Assembly: GCA_030604735.1 (NCBI GenBank)
Contig: JAUVVG010000027.1
Span: forward strand, 1 to 57,691
Length of the DNA: 57,691 bases
Source: Azoarcus sp.
Lineage (GTDB): Bacteria; Pseudomonadota; Gammaproteobacteria; Burkholderiales; Rhodocyclaceae
Direction: 5' to 3'
Part shown: positions 7,556-16,400 of the stretch, one piece after another
Numbering within the stretch: the first letter of the stretch is position 1
How the letters are laid out: every line of letters begins with the position of its first letter
The notes under the pieces: generated by a model
What the model saw: only the letters and a program-made list of their open reading frames with translations
Database searches by the model: none
Told to the model about the DNA's origin: nothing
Program-made: the position numbers and the translations under genes

Positions 7556-9390
7556 CAATCACGACCGCGAGCCCCCGCCGCATCGCCTGGCCCCCGCTGT
7601 CGACCTGGCTGATCCTGTTCGCCGGCCTCACCCTGAGCCTGTGGGCCTGGTGGTTCACTCATCAAGCAGTAGTCCGCCAGGTCGAGGTCTTGTTCGAATC
7701 CCGCAGCGACCGCATCGCTGCCGCGGCCCGCGACCGGATGCTGGCCTACGAGCAAGTGCTGAGGGGCGGCGTGGCCTTGTTTCTCGCTTCGGACGACGTG
7801 ACGCGCGAGGACTGGCACCATTATGTGAGCGAGTTGCGGGTGGACCGCTACTACCCCGGCATCCAGGGCCTCGGTTTCGCGATCAGGCTCACCCCGGATC
7901 AGGTCGTGCCCCACGAGGCCACTGTGCGCGCCGAAGGCTTCCTGGACTATCGGGTCTGGCCCGAGGACGAGCGGGCAGAGTACACCGCCATCGCCTATCT
8001 GGAACCCATGGACTGGCGCAATCAACGCGCCCTCGGTTACGACATGTACTCGGAAGCCGTGCGGCGCGAAGCGATGTCGCGAGCCCGCGACCAGGGTGCC
8101 GCGGCCGTCTCAGGAAGGGTCACGCTGGTGCAGGAAACCGATGCCGACATCCAGGCCGGCTTCCTGATGTATCTGCCTCTTTATCGGACACAAGCGATCC
8201 CGGACGACATCGAGGCGCGCCGGCAGGCACTCGTCGGCTATGTGTATAGCCCGTTCCGGGCCGCCGATCTGATGGCCGGACTACTCGCGACCGACTACCC
8301 GCATATCCGACTGCGGATCTTCGACGGCCACGACACCTCCACCGACGCCCTGCTATTCGACAGCGGCGACGACGGTACAACGTTCGACCAGACCGATGGC
8401 ATGCAACGCACGCTGGAGATCACCACAGGCGGGCGTCCCTGGACACTCGCGTTCGAAGCCCTGCCTGCCTTCAACCGGCAAATCGACCACAGCAAGCCAC
8501 TGATCATGCTGCTCGGCGGTACCTCGATCAGCCTGTTGATATTCGCCATCGCCTGGTCGCTCGGCACCAGCGCCCGGCGCGCCATCGCCCTGGCCAGAAG
8601 CGAAGCCGAGGTGATGGCGCTCAACGCCGAACTCGAACAACGGGTGCGGGCACGCACCGCACAACTGGAAGCAAGCAACCGTGAGCTGGAGAGCTTCTCA
8701 TACTCGGTTTCGCATGATTTGCGCACCCCTCTGCGTGCGATCGACGGATTCTCACGGCTGCTGGAGGAGGAACTCGGCCCACGTCTGGACCCGGAATCGG
8801 CACGCCTGCTGCAGGTGGTGCGCGACAACAGCCAGCGGATGGGCGTGTTGATCGACGACCTGCTCACCTTCTCGCGACTGGGGCGGACCTCGCTGCAAAC
8901 CCGAAAGGTGGACATGGCCGCACTTGCCAACGCGGCCTACCGCGAGCTGGCTCAGGGCAATGACGTCAGCAAGGTGGCGCTGGACATCGGCCCGCTGCCG
9001 ACCAGCGAGGGCGATCCGACCATGTTGCGCCAGGTCTGGATCAACCTGCTGTCGAACGCGCTCAAGTTCTCGTCCGGACGGGACCTACCTCGGATCACGA
9101 TCAGCGGCAACGAGAACGCGGGCGAACTGCATTACTGCATTCAGGACAACGGGGTCGGCTTCGACATGCGCTACGTGGATAAGATCTTCGGGGTCTTCCA
9201 GCGTCTGCATGCCGCCGACGAGTATCCCGGCACCGGGGTCGGCCTGGCGATCGTACATCGTGTGGTCACCCGGCACGGTGGCCGGGTCTGGGCCGAGAGC
9301 GTACTGGAGGAAGGCGCGACCCTGCACTTCACCCTGCCACTGGCGACGGTCACCGAAAGGATCACCTCTTCCTCACCTGATGAGGGCTGA
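7552..9390 (+). CDS. CHASE-domain sensor histidine kinase
   Basis: A 612-residue membrane kinase. A first transmembrane helix (about 16-34) and a second (about 317-336) bracket a periplasmic CHASE domain (about 60-260, with YYPGIQGLGFAIRL and FLMYLPLYR), a sensor for small extracellular molecules. After a short coiled coil (LNAELEQRVRARTAQLEASN) comes HisKA with SVSHDLRTPLRAIDGF, phosphoacceptor His388, then HATPase about 490-600 with NLLSNALKFSS and GTGVGLAIVHRVV. This HisKA type resembles bacteriophytochrome kinases, which partner with Rcp1-like regulators; such a regulator starts 3 bp downstream. The ATG overlaps the pseudo-receiver stop. The ligand is unknown. Confidence 0.92.
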   Translation: MTITTASPRRIAWPPLSTWLILFAGLTLSLWAWWFTHQAVVRQVEVLFESRSDRIAAAARDRMLAYEQVLRGGVALFLASDDVTREDWHHYVSELRVDRYYPGIQGLGFAIRLTPDQVVPHEATVRAEGFLDYRVWPEDERAEYTAIAYLEPMDWRNQRALGYDMYSEAVRREAMSRARDQGAAAVSGRVTLVQETDADIQAGFLMYLPLYRTQAIPDDIEARRQALVGYVYSPFRAADLMAGLLATDYPHIRLRIFDGHDTSTDALLFDSGDDGTTFDQTDGMQRTLEITTGGRPWTLAFEALPAFNRQIDHSKPLIMLLGGTSISLLIFAIAWSLGTSARRAIALARSEAEVMALNAELEQRVRARTAQLEASNRELESFSYSVSHDLRTPLRAIDGFSRLLEEELGPRLDPESARLLQVVRDNSQRMGVLIDDLLTFSRLGRTSLQTRKVDMAALANAAYRELAQGNDVSKVALDIGPLPTSEGDPTMLRQVWINLLSNALKFSSGRDLPRITISGNENAGELHYCIQDNGVGFDMRYVDKIFGVFQRLHAADEYPGTGVGLAIVHRVVTRHGGRVWAESVLEEGATLHFTLPLATVTERITSSSPDEG

Positions 9391-9393
9391 ACC

Positions 9394-9837
9394 ATGGAAA
9401 ACGAACAACAAGTCGACATCCTGCTGGTCGAAGACAATCCCAACGACGCCGAGCTGACCTTGCGCGCGCTGAACAAGTACAAACTCGCCAACGCCCTGTT
9501 CTGGGTCAAGGACGGCGAGGAAGCGCTCGACTTCCTCTTCGGCAAAGGCCGCTATGCCGGCCGCTCCGACGAAGGCGCGCCCAAGCTGATCCTGCTCGAC
9601 CTGAAGCTGCCCAAGGTCGATGGCATCGAGGTCCTGCGCCATGTGAAGGCCGACCGCCGTCTGCAACGCGTCCCGGTGGTCGCGCTGACCTCGTCGGCCG
9701 AGGAGTGCGATCTGATCGATACCTACAGCCTGGGGGTGAACAGCTACATCGTCAAACCCGTCGACTTTCAGAAGTTCATCGAAACGGTCGCACAGATCGA
9801 CTTCTATTGGTTGCTGCTGAATCGCGCGCCCACCTGA
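9394..9837 (+). CDS. Rcp1-like single-domain response regulator
   Basis: A 147-residue stand-alone receiver with [18 protein letters not shown], phosphoacceptor Asp69 in [13 protein letters not shown], the Ser/Thr-Ser in [10 protein letters not shown], and the lysine in SYIVKPVDF. The NPNDAELT segment and the extended loop before the acceptor strand are typical of Rcp1, the partner of cyanobacterial phytochrome Cph1. It has no output domain, so it probably relays phosphate or acts by binding another protein. It starts 3 bp after the CHASE kinase and ends 13 bp before the LOV-GGDEF-EAL gene, so it is a natural link between them. Confidence 0.92.
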   Translation: MENEQQVDILLVEDNPNDAELTLRALNKYKLANALFWVKDGEEALDFLFGKGRYAGRSDEGAPKLILLDLKLPKVDGIEVLRHVKADRRLQRVPVVALTSSAEECDLIDTYSLGVNSYIVKPVDFQKFIETVAQIDFYWLLLNRAPT

Positions 9838-9850
9838 CACCGAACACACC

Positions 9851-12778
9851 ATGAAAGACGAGTCGTTGCGCATACTGATCATCGAAGACTTCGAACCCGA
9901 CGCGGAGCTGGCCCTGGCCGCACTGCGCCGCGCCGGAGTGCAGTGCGACATGCGTCGGGTCGAGGCAGCCGATGCGCTTGTACAAGCCCTGCAGGAGTTC
10001 CGACCGCACCTGGTGCTGTCGGACTTCTCCTTGCCCGGCTTCGACGGATTCTCGGCGCTTGAGATCGTCCGCAGGCACGCCCCGGACGTGCCGATGGTAT
10101 TCGTTTCGGGCACCATCGGCGAGGAGCGCGCGATCGAGTCGCTCAAGCGCGGCGCGACCGACTACGTGTTGAAGGATCACCTGGAGCGTCTGCCACGTGC
10201 GGTCATGCGCGCGATCGCCGAAGCGCGCGAGCGCCGCGCGCTGGCGCTCGCGCAACAGGAGGTCAATCTCAACGCAGAGCGCTTCAAGCTGATCCTGGAC
10301 CATTCCTTCGATGCCTTCGTCGCCATCGGCGACGATGGCATGGTGATGGAGTGGAGTCGGCAGGCGCAAGCGATCTTCGGTTGGCGGCGCGACGAAGTGA
10401 TAGGCCGCAAACTCGCCGCCGAACTGGTCCCGCACGAGCACAGGGTGCGCTTCGAGCGGGTCATGAAGCGCCTGCTTGGGGGAAAGGGCCATGCCGGAAG
10501 ACGGCGCGAGTTCGAGTTCGTCGCGGAACGCCGAGGCGGCGAACACTTCCCGGCCGAAGCGCGGCTCGTGCCCATCCAGATGCGCGACCGACTGCTACTT
10601 AGCGCCAACGTCCGCGATGTCAGCGAACGCAAGCGTTCCGAAGAGATGCTGAGGCTGCGCGAGCGGGCGATCGAATCCAGTCTGCATGCAATCGTGATCA
10701 CGAGTGCCACCAAACCTGACCAACCGCTGGAATACGTCAATGCCGCGTTCGAACGCATCACCGGCTACAGCAGCGAGGAGAGCATAGGGCGCAACTGCCG
10801 CTTCCTCCAGCGCGACGATCACGACCAGCCCGGGGTCAGACTGATCGCCGAAGCCCTCGCCAGGGGCAGCGAAGTCCATGCCGTGCTACAAAACTACCGC
10901 AAGAACGGAGAGATGTTCTGGAACGAGGTTCATATCGCGCCGGTCCGGGATGCCAGTGGCCGGATTACCCACTTCGTCGGCATCCAGAGCGATGTCACCG
11001 AACGCGTCGAGCACGAAGCCCGCATCGAATACCTCGCCACCCACGACGAACTGACCGGCCTGCCCAATCGGCGCCTGCTGGAGGACAGGGTGGAACAGGC
11101 CCTCATCCACAGCCGCCGCACTGGCCGGTCGATGGCGATCGCCTTGCTCGACATCGACCGCTTCAAGCTGGTCAATGACAGCCGCGGCCACCCCTTCGGC
11201 GACCGCCTGTTGTCCGCGCTCGCGACCCGCCTGTCCACCGCGGTCCGGAACGGGGACACCGTCGCCCGCCAAGGCGGGGACGAGTTCATCGTGCTGATGA
11301 CCGATCTAGCCCGACACAGCGACGCCAGCCGGGCAGTCGGCAAACTGCAGGCAGCGCTGGTTGATCCGATCGTCGTGGACGGCGTCGAACTCTTCGTCAA
11401 TGCCAGCATCGGCGTGAGCCTCTACCCTGATGACGGCGACAGCGTGGAGGCCTTGCTCAGCCATGCCGACATGGCTCTGTACCGGGCCAAGGACCAGGGT
11501 CGGGACATGGTCGCGTTCTACACCGCGGACATGAGCGGACCCGCCCTCGACCGGATGCAGCTCGAGGAGGCCTTGCGCCACGCCATCTCCCGTGGCGAAC
11601 TGACACTTCACTACCAGCCGCAGATCGCGCTACGGAGCGGACGCCTGCTCGGTGTCGAGGCCTTGCTGCGCTGGCGCCACCCGGAACTGGGCATGGTGCC
11701 GCCAAGCCGATTCATCCCGGTTGCGGAAGATACCGGCTTGATCCTGCCGATCGGCAACTGGGTGATCGAAACCGCTTGCACCCAGGCCCGCACCTGGGCC
11801 GATGCAGGCTTCAACCAACTCAGGATCGCGGTCAACCTGTCGCCCCGGCAATTCCGCCAGCATGATCTCGTACCCCGAATCGAGGCCACACTGGAGCGCA
11901 CCGGTCTGCCGGCAGAGAATCTCGAGCTGGAACTGACCGAAGGAATGCTGATCGAGGATCCCGATCGCGCCGAGGCGGTGCTGCGGCAGCTGCGCACGGT
12001 CGGAGTCCGGGTCGCGATAGACGACTTCGGAACCGGCTATTCCAGCCTGAGTTATCTGCAGCGCTTCGTCGCCGACCTGATCAAGATCGACCAGAGTTTC
12101 GTGCGCACCATCATCAGCGACCCGCAATCGGCCGCGATCGCACGTGCGGTCATCTCGCTCGGCCACAGCCTGCAGTTGAACGTGCTCGCCGAAGGCGTCG
12201 AAACCGCGGAGCAACTCTCGTTCCTGCGGGAGGCCGGTTGCGACGAGGCTCAGGGCTATTTGATCGCCAAGCCCATGCCGGCCAACAATTGCAGCGCTTT
12301 CATCGAGAACTGGAAGGGTTTCGAAACCCGGCTGGGTGACGACACCCCGACGCTGCTGGTAGTGGACGACGACGCCAGCATACTCAGCGCGCTGCAACGC
12401 TGCCTGCGGCGCGAGGGATACCGGATTCTGACCACCACGAATCCGGGTCGGGCCTTCGAGCTGCTCGCCTCATCACGGGTCGATGTTGTCGTCTCGGATT
12501 GCCGCATGAGCGGCATGAGCGGCAACGAATTCCTCGACCGGGTCCGGCAACTCCACCCCGCCACGGTGCGCATCCTGCTGACCGGCTACACCGAATTGAC
12601 CTCGGTCGTCGACGCCGTGAACCGCGGTGGCGTGTTCAAGTTCGTGACCAAGCCCTGGGACAACGAGGCGTTGCGGATGACCCTGCGTCAGGCATTCCGA
12701 CGCTACGCCCAGTCGCAGGAAAGGCGGCCAGGCCACGCCACCGATGACATGGACGAGGGATTGCTCGCCGGAGATTGA
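9851..12778 (+). CDS. REC-PAS-LOV-GGDEF-EAL-REC blue-light/c-di-GMP signalling protein
   Basis: A 975-residue protein. Domains in order: receiver (7-125, VLSDFSLPGFDG); PAS (148-265); LOV-type PAS (275-395); GGDEF (405-560); EAL (575-815); second receiver (833-950, VVVSDCRMSGMSG and FKFVTKPWD, RpfG-like). The LOV domain carries GRNCRFLQ at 313-320, with the photoactive Cys316, followed by NYRKNGEMFWNEVHIAPV and VGIQSDVTERV, so it should bind flavin and sense blue light. GGDEF (475-479) and its RxxD site (RNGD) are intact. In EAL the catalytic Glu603, the ELTEG glutamate, the DDFGTGYS pair and the lysine are present, so both c-di-GMP synthesis and breakdown are possible. It ends the operon begun at 7187. 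Having receivers at both termini is unusual. Confidence 0.93.
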   Translation: MKDESLRILIIEDFEPDAELALAALRRAGVQCDMRRVEAADALVQALQEFRPHLVLSDFSLPGFDGFSALEIVRRHAPDVPMVFVSGTIGEERAIESLKRGATDYVLKDHLERLPRAVMRAIAEARERRALALAQQEVNLNAERFKLILDHSFDAFVAIGDDGMVMEWSRQAQAIFGWRRDEVIGRKLAAELVPHEHRVRFERVMKRLLGGKGHAGRRREFEFVAERRGGEHFPAEARLVPIQMRDRLLLSANVRDVSERKRSEEMLRLRERAIESSLHAIVITSATKPDQPLEYVNAAFERITGYSSEESIGRNCRFLQRDDHDQPGVRLIAEALARGSEVHAVLQNYRKNGEMFWNEVHIAPVRDASGRITHFVGIQSDVTERVEHEARIEYLATHDELTGLPNRRLLEDRVEQALIHSRRTGRSMAIALLDIDRFKLVNDSRGHPFGDRLLSALATRLSTAVRNGDTVARQGGDEFIVLMTDLARHSDASRAVGKLQAALVDPIVVDGVELFVNASIGVSLYPDDGDSVEALLSHADMALYRAKDQGRDMVAFYTADMSGPALDRMQLEEALRHAISRGELTLHYQPQIALRSGRLLGVEALLRWRHPELGMVPPSRFIPVAEDTGLILPIGNWVIETACTQARTWADAGFNQLRIAVNLSPRQFRQHDLVPRIEATLERTGLPAENLELELTEGMLIEDPDRAEAVLRQLRTVGVRVAIDDFGTGYSSLSYLQRFVADLIKIDQSFVRTIISDPQSAAIARAVISLGHSLQLNVLAEGVETAEQLSFLREAGCDEAQGYLIAKPMPANNCSAFIENWKGFETRLGDDTPTLLVVDDDASILSALQRCLRREGYRILTTTNPGRAFELLASSRVDVVVSDCRMSGMSGNEFLDRVRQLHPATVRILLTGYTELTSVVDAVNRGGVFKFVTKPWDNEALRMTLRQAFRRYAQSQERRPGHATDDMDEGLLAGD

Positions 12779-12864
12779 ACCAGGAAACCACGGTTGGACG
12801 CGTCCGAGCGAGCTTCCTGCGCACTGTCAGCCAAGGCACGACAACGCGGCATGGACTGCCACCG

Positions 12865-12882
12865 CCGGACTCGCGTGTCCGG
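12865..12882 (+). terminator. Possible stem-loop after the LOV gene
   Basis: CCGGAC (12865-12870) pairs with GTCCGG (12877-12882) across six bases, about 90 bases after the stop of the LOV-GGDEF-EAL gene. There is no T-tract, so a Rho-independent terminator is uncertain. From 12779 to 13029 I see no gene that I can support. Confidence 0.2.
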
Positions 12883-13029
12883 ACGGCTAAGGCGGCGCGG
12901 ACTATGAGGGAACTGTGGCTTCTTTGGCAGATGGTCTCTGGCCAGCATGATTGCATCGGGGTATCCGCGATGTGTTTCAAGGCTGAAGATAGAACACCCT
13001 GAGCTTTGAGGAACGCATACGAGGAAGCA

Positions 13030-13268
13030 TGAAGCGAATCGCCCCGGGTTTGGTGGAGGCTCTAACCCTCTTGAAGATGGAGCTATGGATAGGCAAGGAA
13101 CCGTGTAGCTAGCGACACCTCTAATGGGTGTCCTGGTTCAACCAGCACCGACTGCTTGAACCTATTGGCTATATCCTGCCCGCAGAAGCTGAGGCAAACT
13201 ACTGCAGGCAAGTCGCCAGTCAGGCCGCGACCGTTACGGGTCTTGCGATACTTGGTGTTAGCTCATAG
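13030..13268 (+). mobile_element. Degraded IS3-family insertion sequence remnant
   Basis: The stretch beginning at 13030 (TGAAGCGAATCGCCCCGGG, then a TTTGGTGGAGGCTC stretch) looks like the left end and leader of an IS3-family element, which typically starts TGAA and has a CCCCGGG core. From 13125 to 13268 the plus strand encodes the extreme C-terminus of an IS3-type orfB integrase (see the pseudogene entry). Nearly all of orfA and orfB between these pieces is missing, and no right inverted repeat was found after 13268, so the element is dead. It marks the left edge of a more AT-rich block that carries the 1600-residue kinase. The orfB tail is confident; the left-end match rests on memory of the family. 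Confidence 0.7.
13125..13268 (+). pseudogene. IS3-family transposase orfB, C-terminal fragment
   Basis: Forty-seven codons read WVSWFNQHRLLEPIGY, then ILPAEAEANYCRQVASQ and a short tail to TAG at 13266-13268. This is the standard end of IS3-family transposase OrfB, where WFN-HRLLEPIGY-PPAEAEA is highly conserved. A TAA in the same frame sits directly before it (13122-13124), and the catalytic DDE core is absent, so it is not functional. Confidence 0.8.
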
Positions 13269-13343
13269 CTCGATGAGCCCAGAGCTCCCATATCATCACG
13301 AGTCGAATTTTGCGAGTGACGGGACAAACCTTCCTATCATTTT

Positions 13344-13375
13344 TTGTCGGAAGACCGCATTCTGTCATCCGACAA
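13344..13375. promoter_or_regulatory. Perfect 8-bp inverted repeat upstream of the 1600-aa kinase
   Basis: TTGTCGGA (13344-13351) and TCCGACAA (13368-13375) are perfect arms separated by 16 bases, 110 bp before the kinase start codon. The geometry could be a dimeric operator or an RNA hairpin. No regulator can be named. The remainder of 13269-13484 holds no gene I can support. Confidence 0.3.
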
Positions 13376-13484
13376 CAGGCGCTTCGTCATGGGTAGATCG
13401 AGTGTAAGAGCTCCAGCCTTGCCTGCATTCTAAGCGCCGAGGGTCGTTTGTAAATCCTGGGCTTTCGTATGAAGGGTTCCCTGC

Positions 13485-16400
13485 ATGAAAGCCACTAATG
13501 CATCAAAGAGCAAGCAGTTTGGCATTACCGCTTCGCTCAGCTTGCAAGCCAGCCCGATTCTGCGTGCACCATCGATCACGGTGTATTTTCAGGTTGTCGC
13601 AATTGCCCTCGCCTACGCGTCCTTCGCAGTCATAGGTCGTCTGTTCGCGCTGGGCCCAGGGCACATCTCTCCGATGTGGCCAGCGGCAGGGCTGGCGCTC
13701 ATAGCCGTGCTCTTATGCGGTAAACGATGTTGGCCAGGAATATGGCTGGGCGCCTTCGTTTCCTTTCCTGGTTTTGAACCCCGCGCCGAGTGGCTAATGC
13801 TGTCGTCGGCCGTTGCGTCGGGCGCGACCCTGCAAGGACTGCTTGGTGCCGTTCTCGTCCAGAAGCTTTTCAAGCGGCCTGCACCCCTTGCACGCGAAGG
13901 AGATCTCTTTCAGTTTCTGTTTCGTTCTGGTCCCATCGCATGTTTGGTCTCCGCGACGGTCGGTTTGCTCGCCATGCACCTCGTCCAAGGTGTGGCAGCT
14001 GATGCGATCTTTGGCTATTGGCTAGTTTGGTGGGCCGGCGACGTATTGGGTGTCGTGCTGTTTGCCCCGCTGTTTCTGTCGATTTTCAGTCCCCCCGACA
14101 AGCGGCTCTGGCAGGGGCACGCCGCCCGCGTCATCGTGCCATTAATTGTCGCTATCGCTTTGCTCGCGAGCGGGAACATCGTTCTTGACCGGCTCGAAGA
14201 AACGCAGAAGCGTCTCGAGGTCGAACGAGTGATGGACGAGATGCACGAAACTCATTTTTACCCGTTTCATGACTCCATCATTATTATGCAGAGCATGCAG
14301 CGACTGTTCGCCCAGCGTGCTGAACTCTCACGGCAAGGTTTTCTGGCCGACGCGATTCATCTGATGCAGAGTCCCGGCCTCATTGCGGTCGAGTGGATCG
14401 AACGTGTGCATGCCGACTTGGTCGATCAGTTCGAGGCGCAAATGCGAAGGGAGACTGGCGATCCGTTCATGGCTTTCCAACCGCAGGGGAGTGCGACTAA
14501 GTCTGGAGAAGCCCCGGACGAGTATTTCATCATCCGCTATTCCGAGCCTCGATCATTGAACGCGGAATCTGTCGGCCTCGTTGTCAGTGTGCGCAAAGAA
14601 CTGCGCGCCGCCTTCGAGCTTGCCACCGCAAGCGGGCTGGCGACAGCGACCGAGCCGGTCATGTTGTACCGCACAGGTCGCCCGGCTGTGTTCGTCATCG
14701 TGCCAATCTACAACCGGATCCTCACGCCACAGAGCGCGAGCCCCGAAGACCGAAGCGCTGCACTAGTAGGTTTCGTTCGAGGCGTGTTCGATTTCGATCA
14801 GATGTTCTTCCGAATGGCCCGCGCCGCAAGCCAGAAAGGACTCCTGTATCGGATCTCGGACATTTCGGATCCCGATGCGCCGATCCTGATGGAGGCAACG
14901 ATGGCTCCGGATGCCATCTCTTACTGGAAGCGCGAAGTCGTCTTCGGGGAGCGAAGGTGGCGGCTCGAAATGCAAACCGCCACCCCCTACTGGCATCCGG
15001 GTTCAACCGTGAATACGCGTTTGTTTCTGGCCCTTTCGGTATTGACGGCGTTTGCCGCCGCCTTTTCGGCACTTGGCAGCGCAGGGCGCAACGCTGCGAC
15101 CGACGCCGAGGTCACCGAGCGCACAGCCGCCCTGAATAAGGAACTCGAGGCTAGACGCGCCGCCGAGGTCGCTCTGCGAAAGAACGAGCGTGACCTTGCC
15201 ATTACCCTTGCCTCGATCGGGGACGCGGTCATCGCAACAGACGCGGAACTGCGTGTCAGGCGCATGAATGAGGTTGCGGAGCGACTTACCGCACAGCCCT
15301 TGAAAGTGGCCATGGGTCACCCCATCGACGCAATTTTCCGCGTTGTTGACGCCCAGTCACGGGAACGCATTGAGAACCCTGCGATAGTGGTGTCGAGAAC
15401 GCACGCTACCTACACTACGACCATTCATGAGCTCATGCAGTCGGCTGACGGGAAAGAGAGTCCGATCGCATCGACAGCTGCGCCGATCCTCAGTGCCAAC
15501 GGGGATTTTCACGGTGTAGTGCTAACTTTCAGGGACACCACAGTCGAGCGGGCCGCGAGTCAGGCGCTCGAGGCGAGCGAAAGGCGCTATCGGCGGTTCA
15601 TGGAGTTTTCTCCATACGGCGTGTTCGTCCTATGCGAAGGGCGATTTACCTTCTTGAACCCCAAGGCCGTCGCGATCTTCGGCGCAGCTTCAGAGCATGA
15701 ACTCCTGGGGCGATCGGTGCTGGAGTTCATTCACCCCGACGACCAAGCAGTCATCAGCGAACGTATCCGTGCCTTGAATTCAATGCATAAAATGGCGCCT
15801 GCTATCGATCTGAAGTGGCTTCGCGTCGAGGGTGACAGCTTTCACGGTGAGTCCATTACGGTACCTTACGAACATGAAGGGCGGCTAGCCTCGCTCGTCA
15901 TGCTGCAGGACATCACCACGCGCAAGAGCGCGGAAGAAGAAAGGGATCGTTTTTTCGAGCTGGCAATCGACCTGTTGTGCGTGGTCGCGGATGACGGGTA
16001 TTTCCTTCGTGTGAATTCCGCCTTTTCACATGTACTGGGCTGGAGCAAGGAAGAGCTCCTATCCAGACATTCGATGGACTTCATTCATCCGGACGATGTG
16101 GATGACAGCTTGCGCACCTTGGGTCGCCTCAACGAAGGGCGAACGGTTCACGCATTCGAGAACCGCTTCCAGTGCAGAAACGGTGAATGGCGCAGACTTT
16201 CCTGGAACGCGCTGCCCCAACCGGATGGGAAGATCTTCGCCTCCGCGCATGACATCACGGATCAATATGAGACGGCACAGAAGCTGCGGGAGCTGAATGC
16301 CGAACTTGAACGCAGTCTTGTCGAGCGCACCGCCGCAGTCGACGCTGCCCAGCATGCCAGTCGCGTCAAGTCGGCCTTCCTGGCAACCATGAGCCATGAG

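Noticed and set aside
12775-13002. Short plus-strand frame after the LOV gene
   Set aside because: No conserved features or ribosome-binding site; the region looks like non-coding debris beside an IS remnant.
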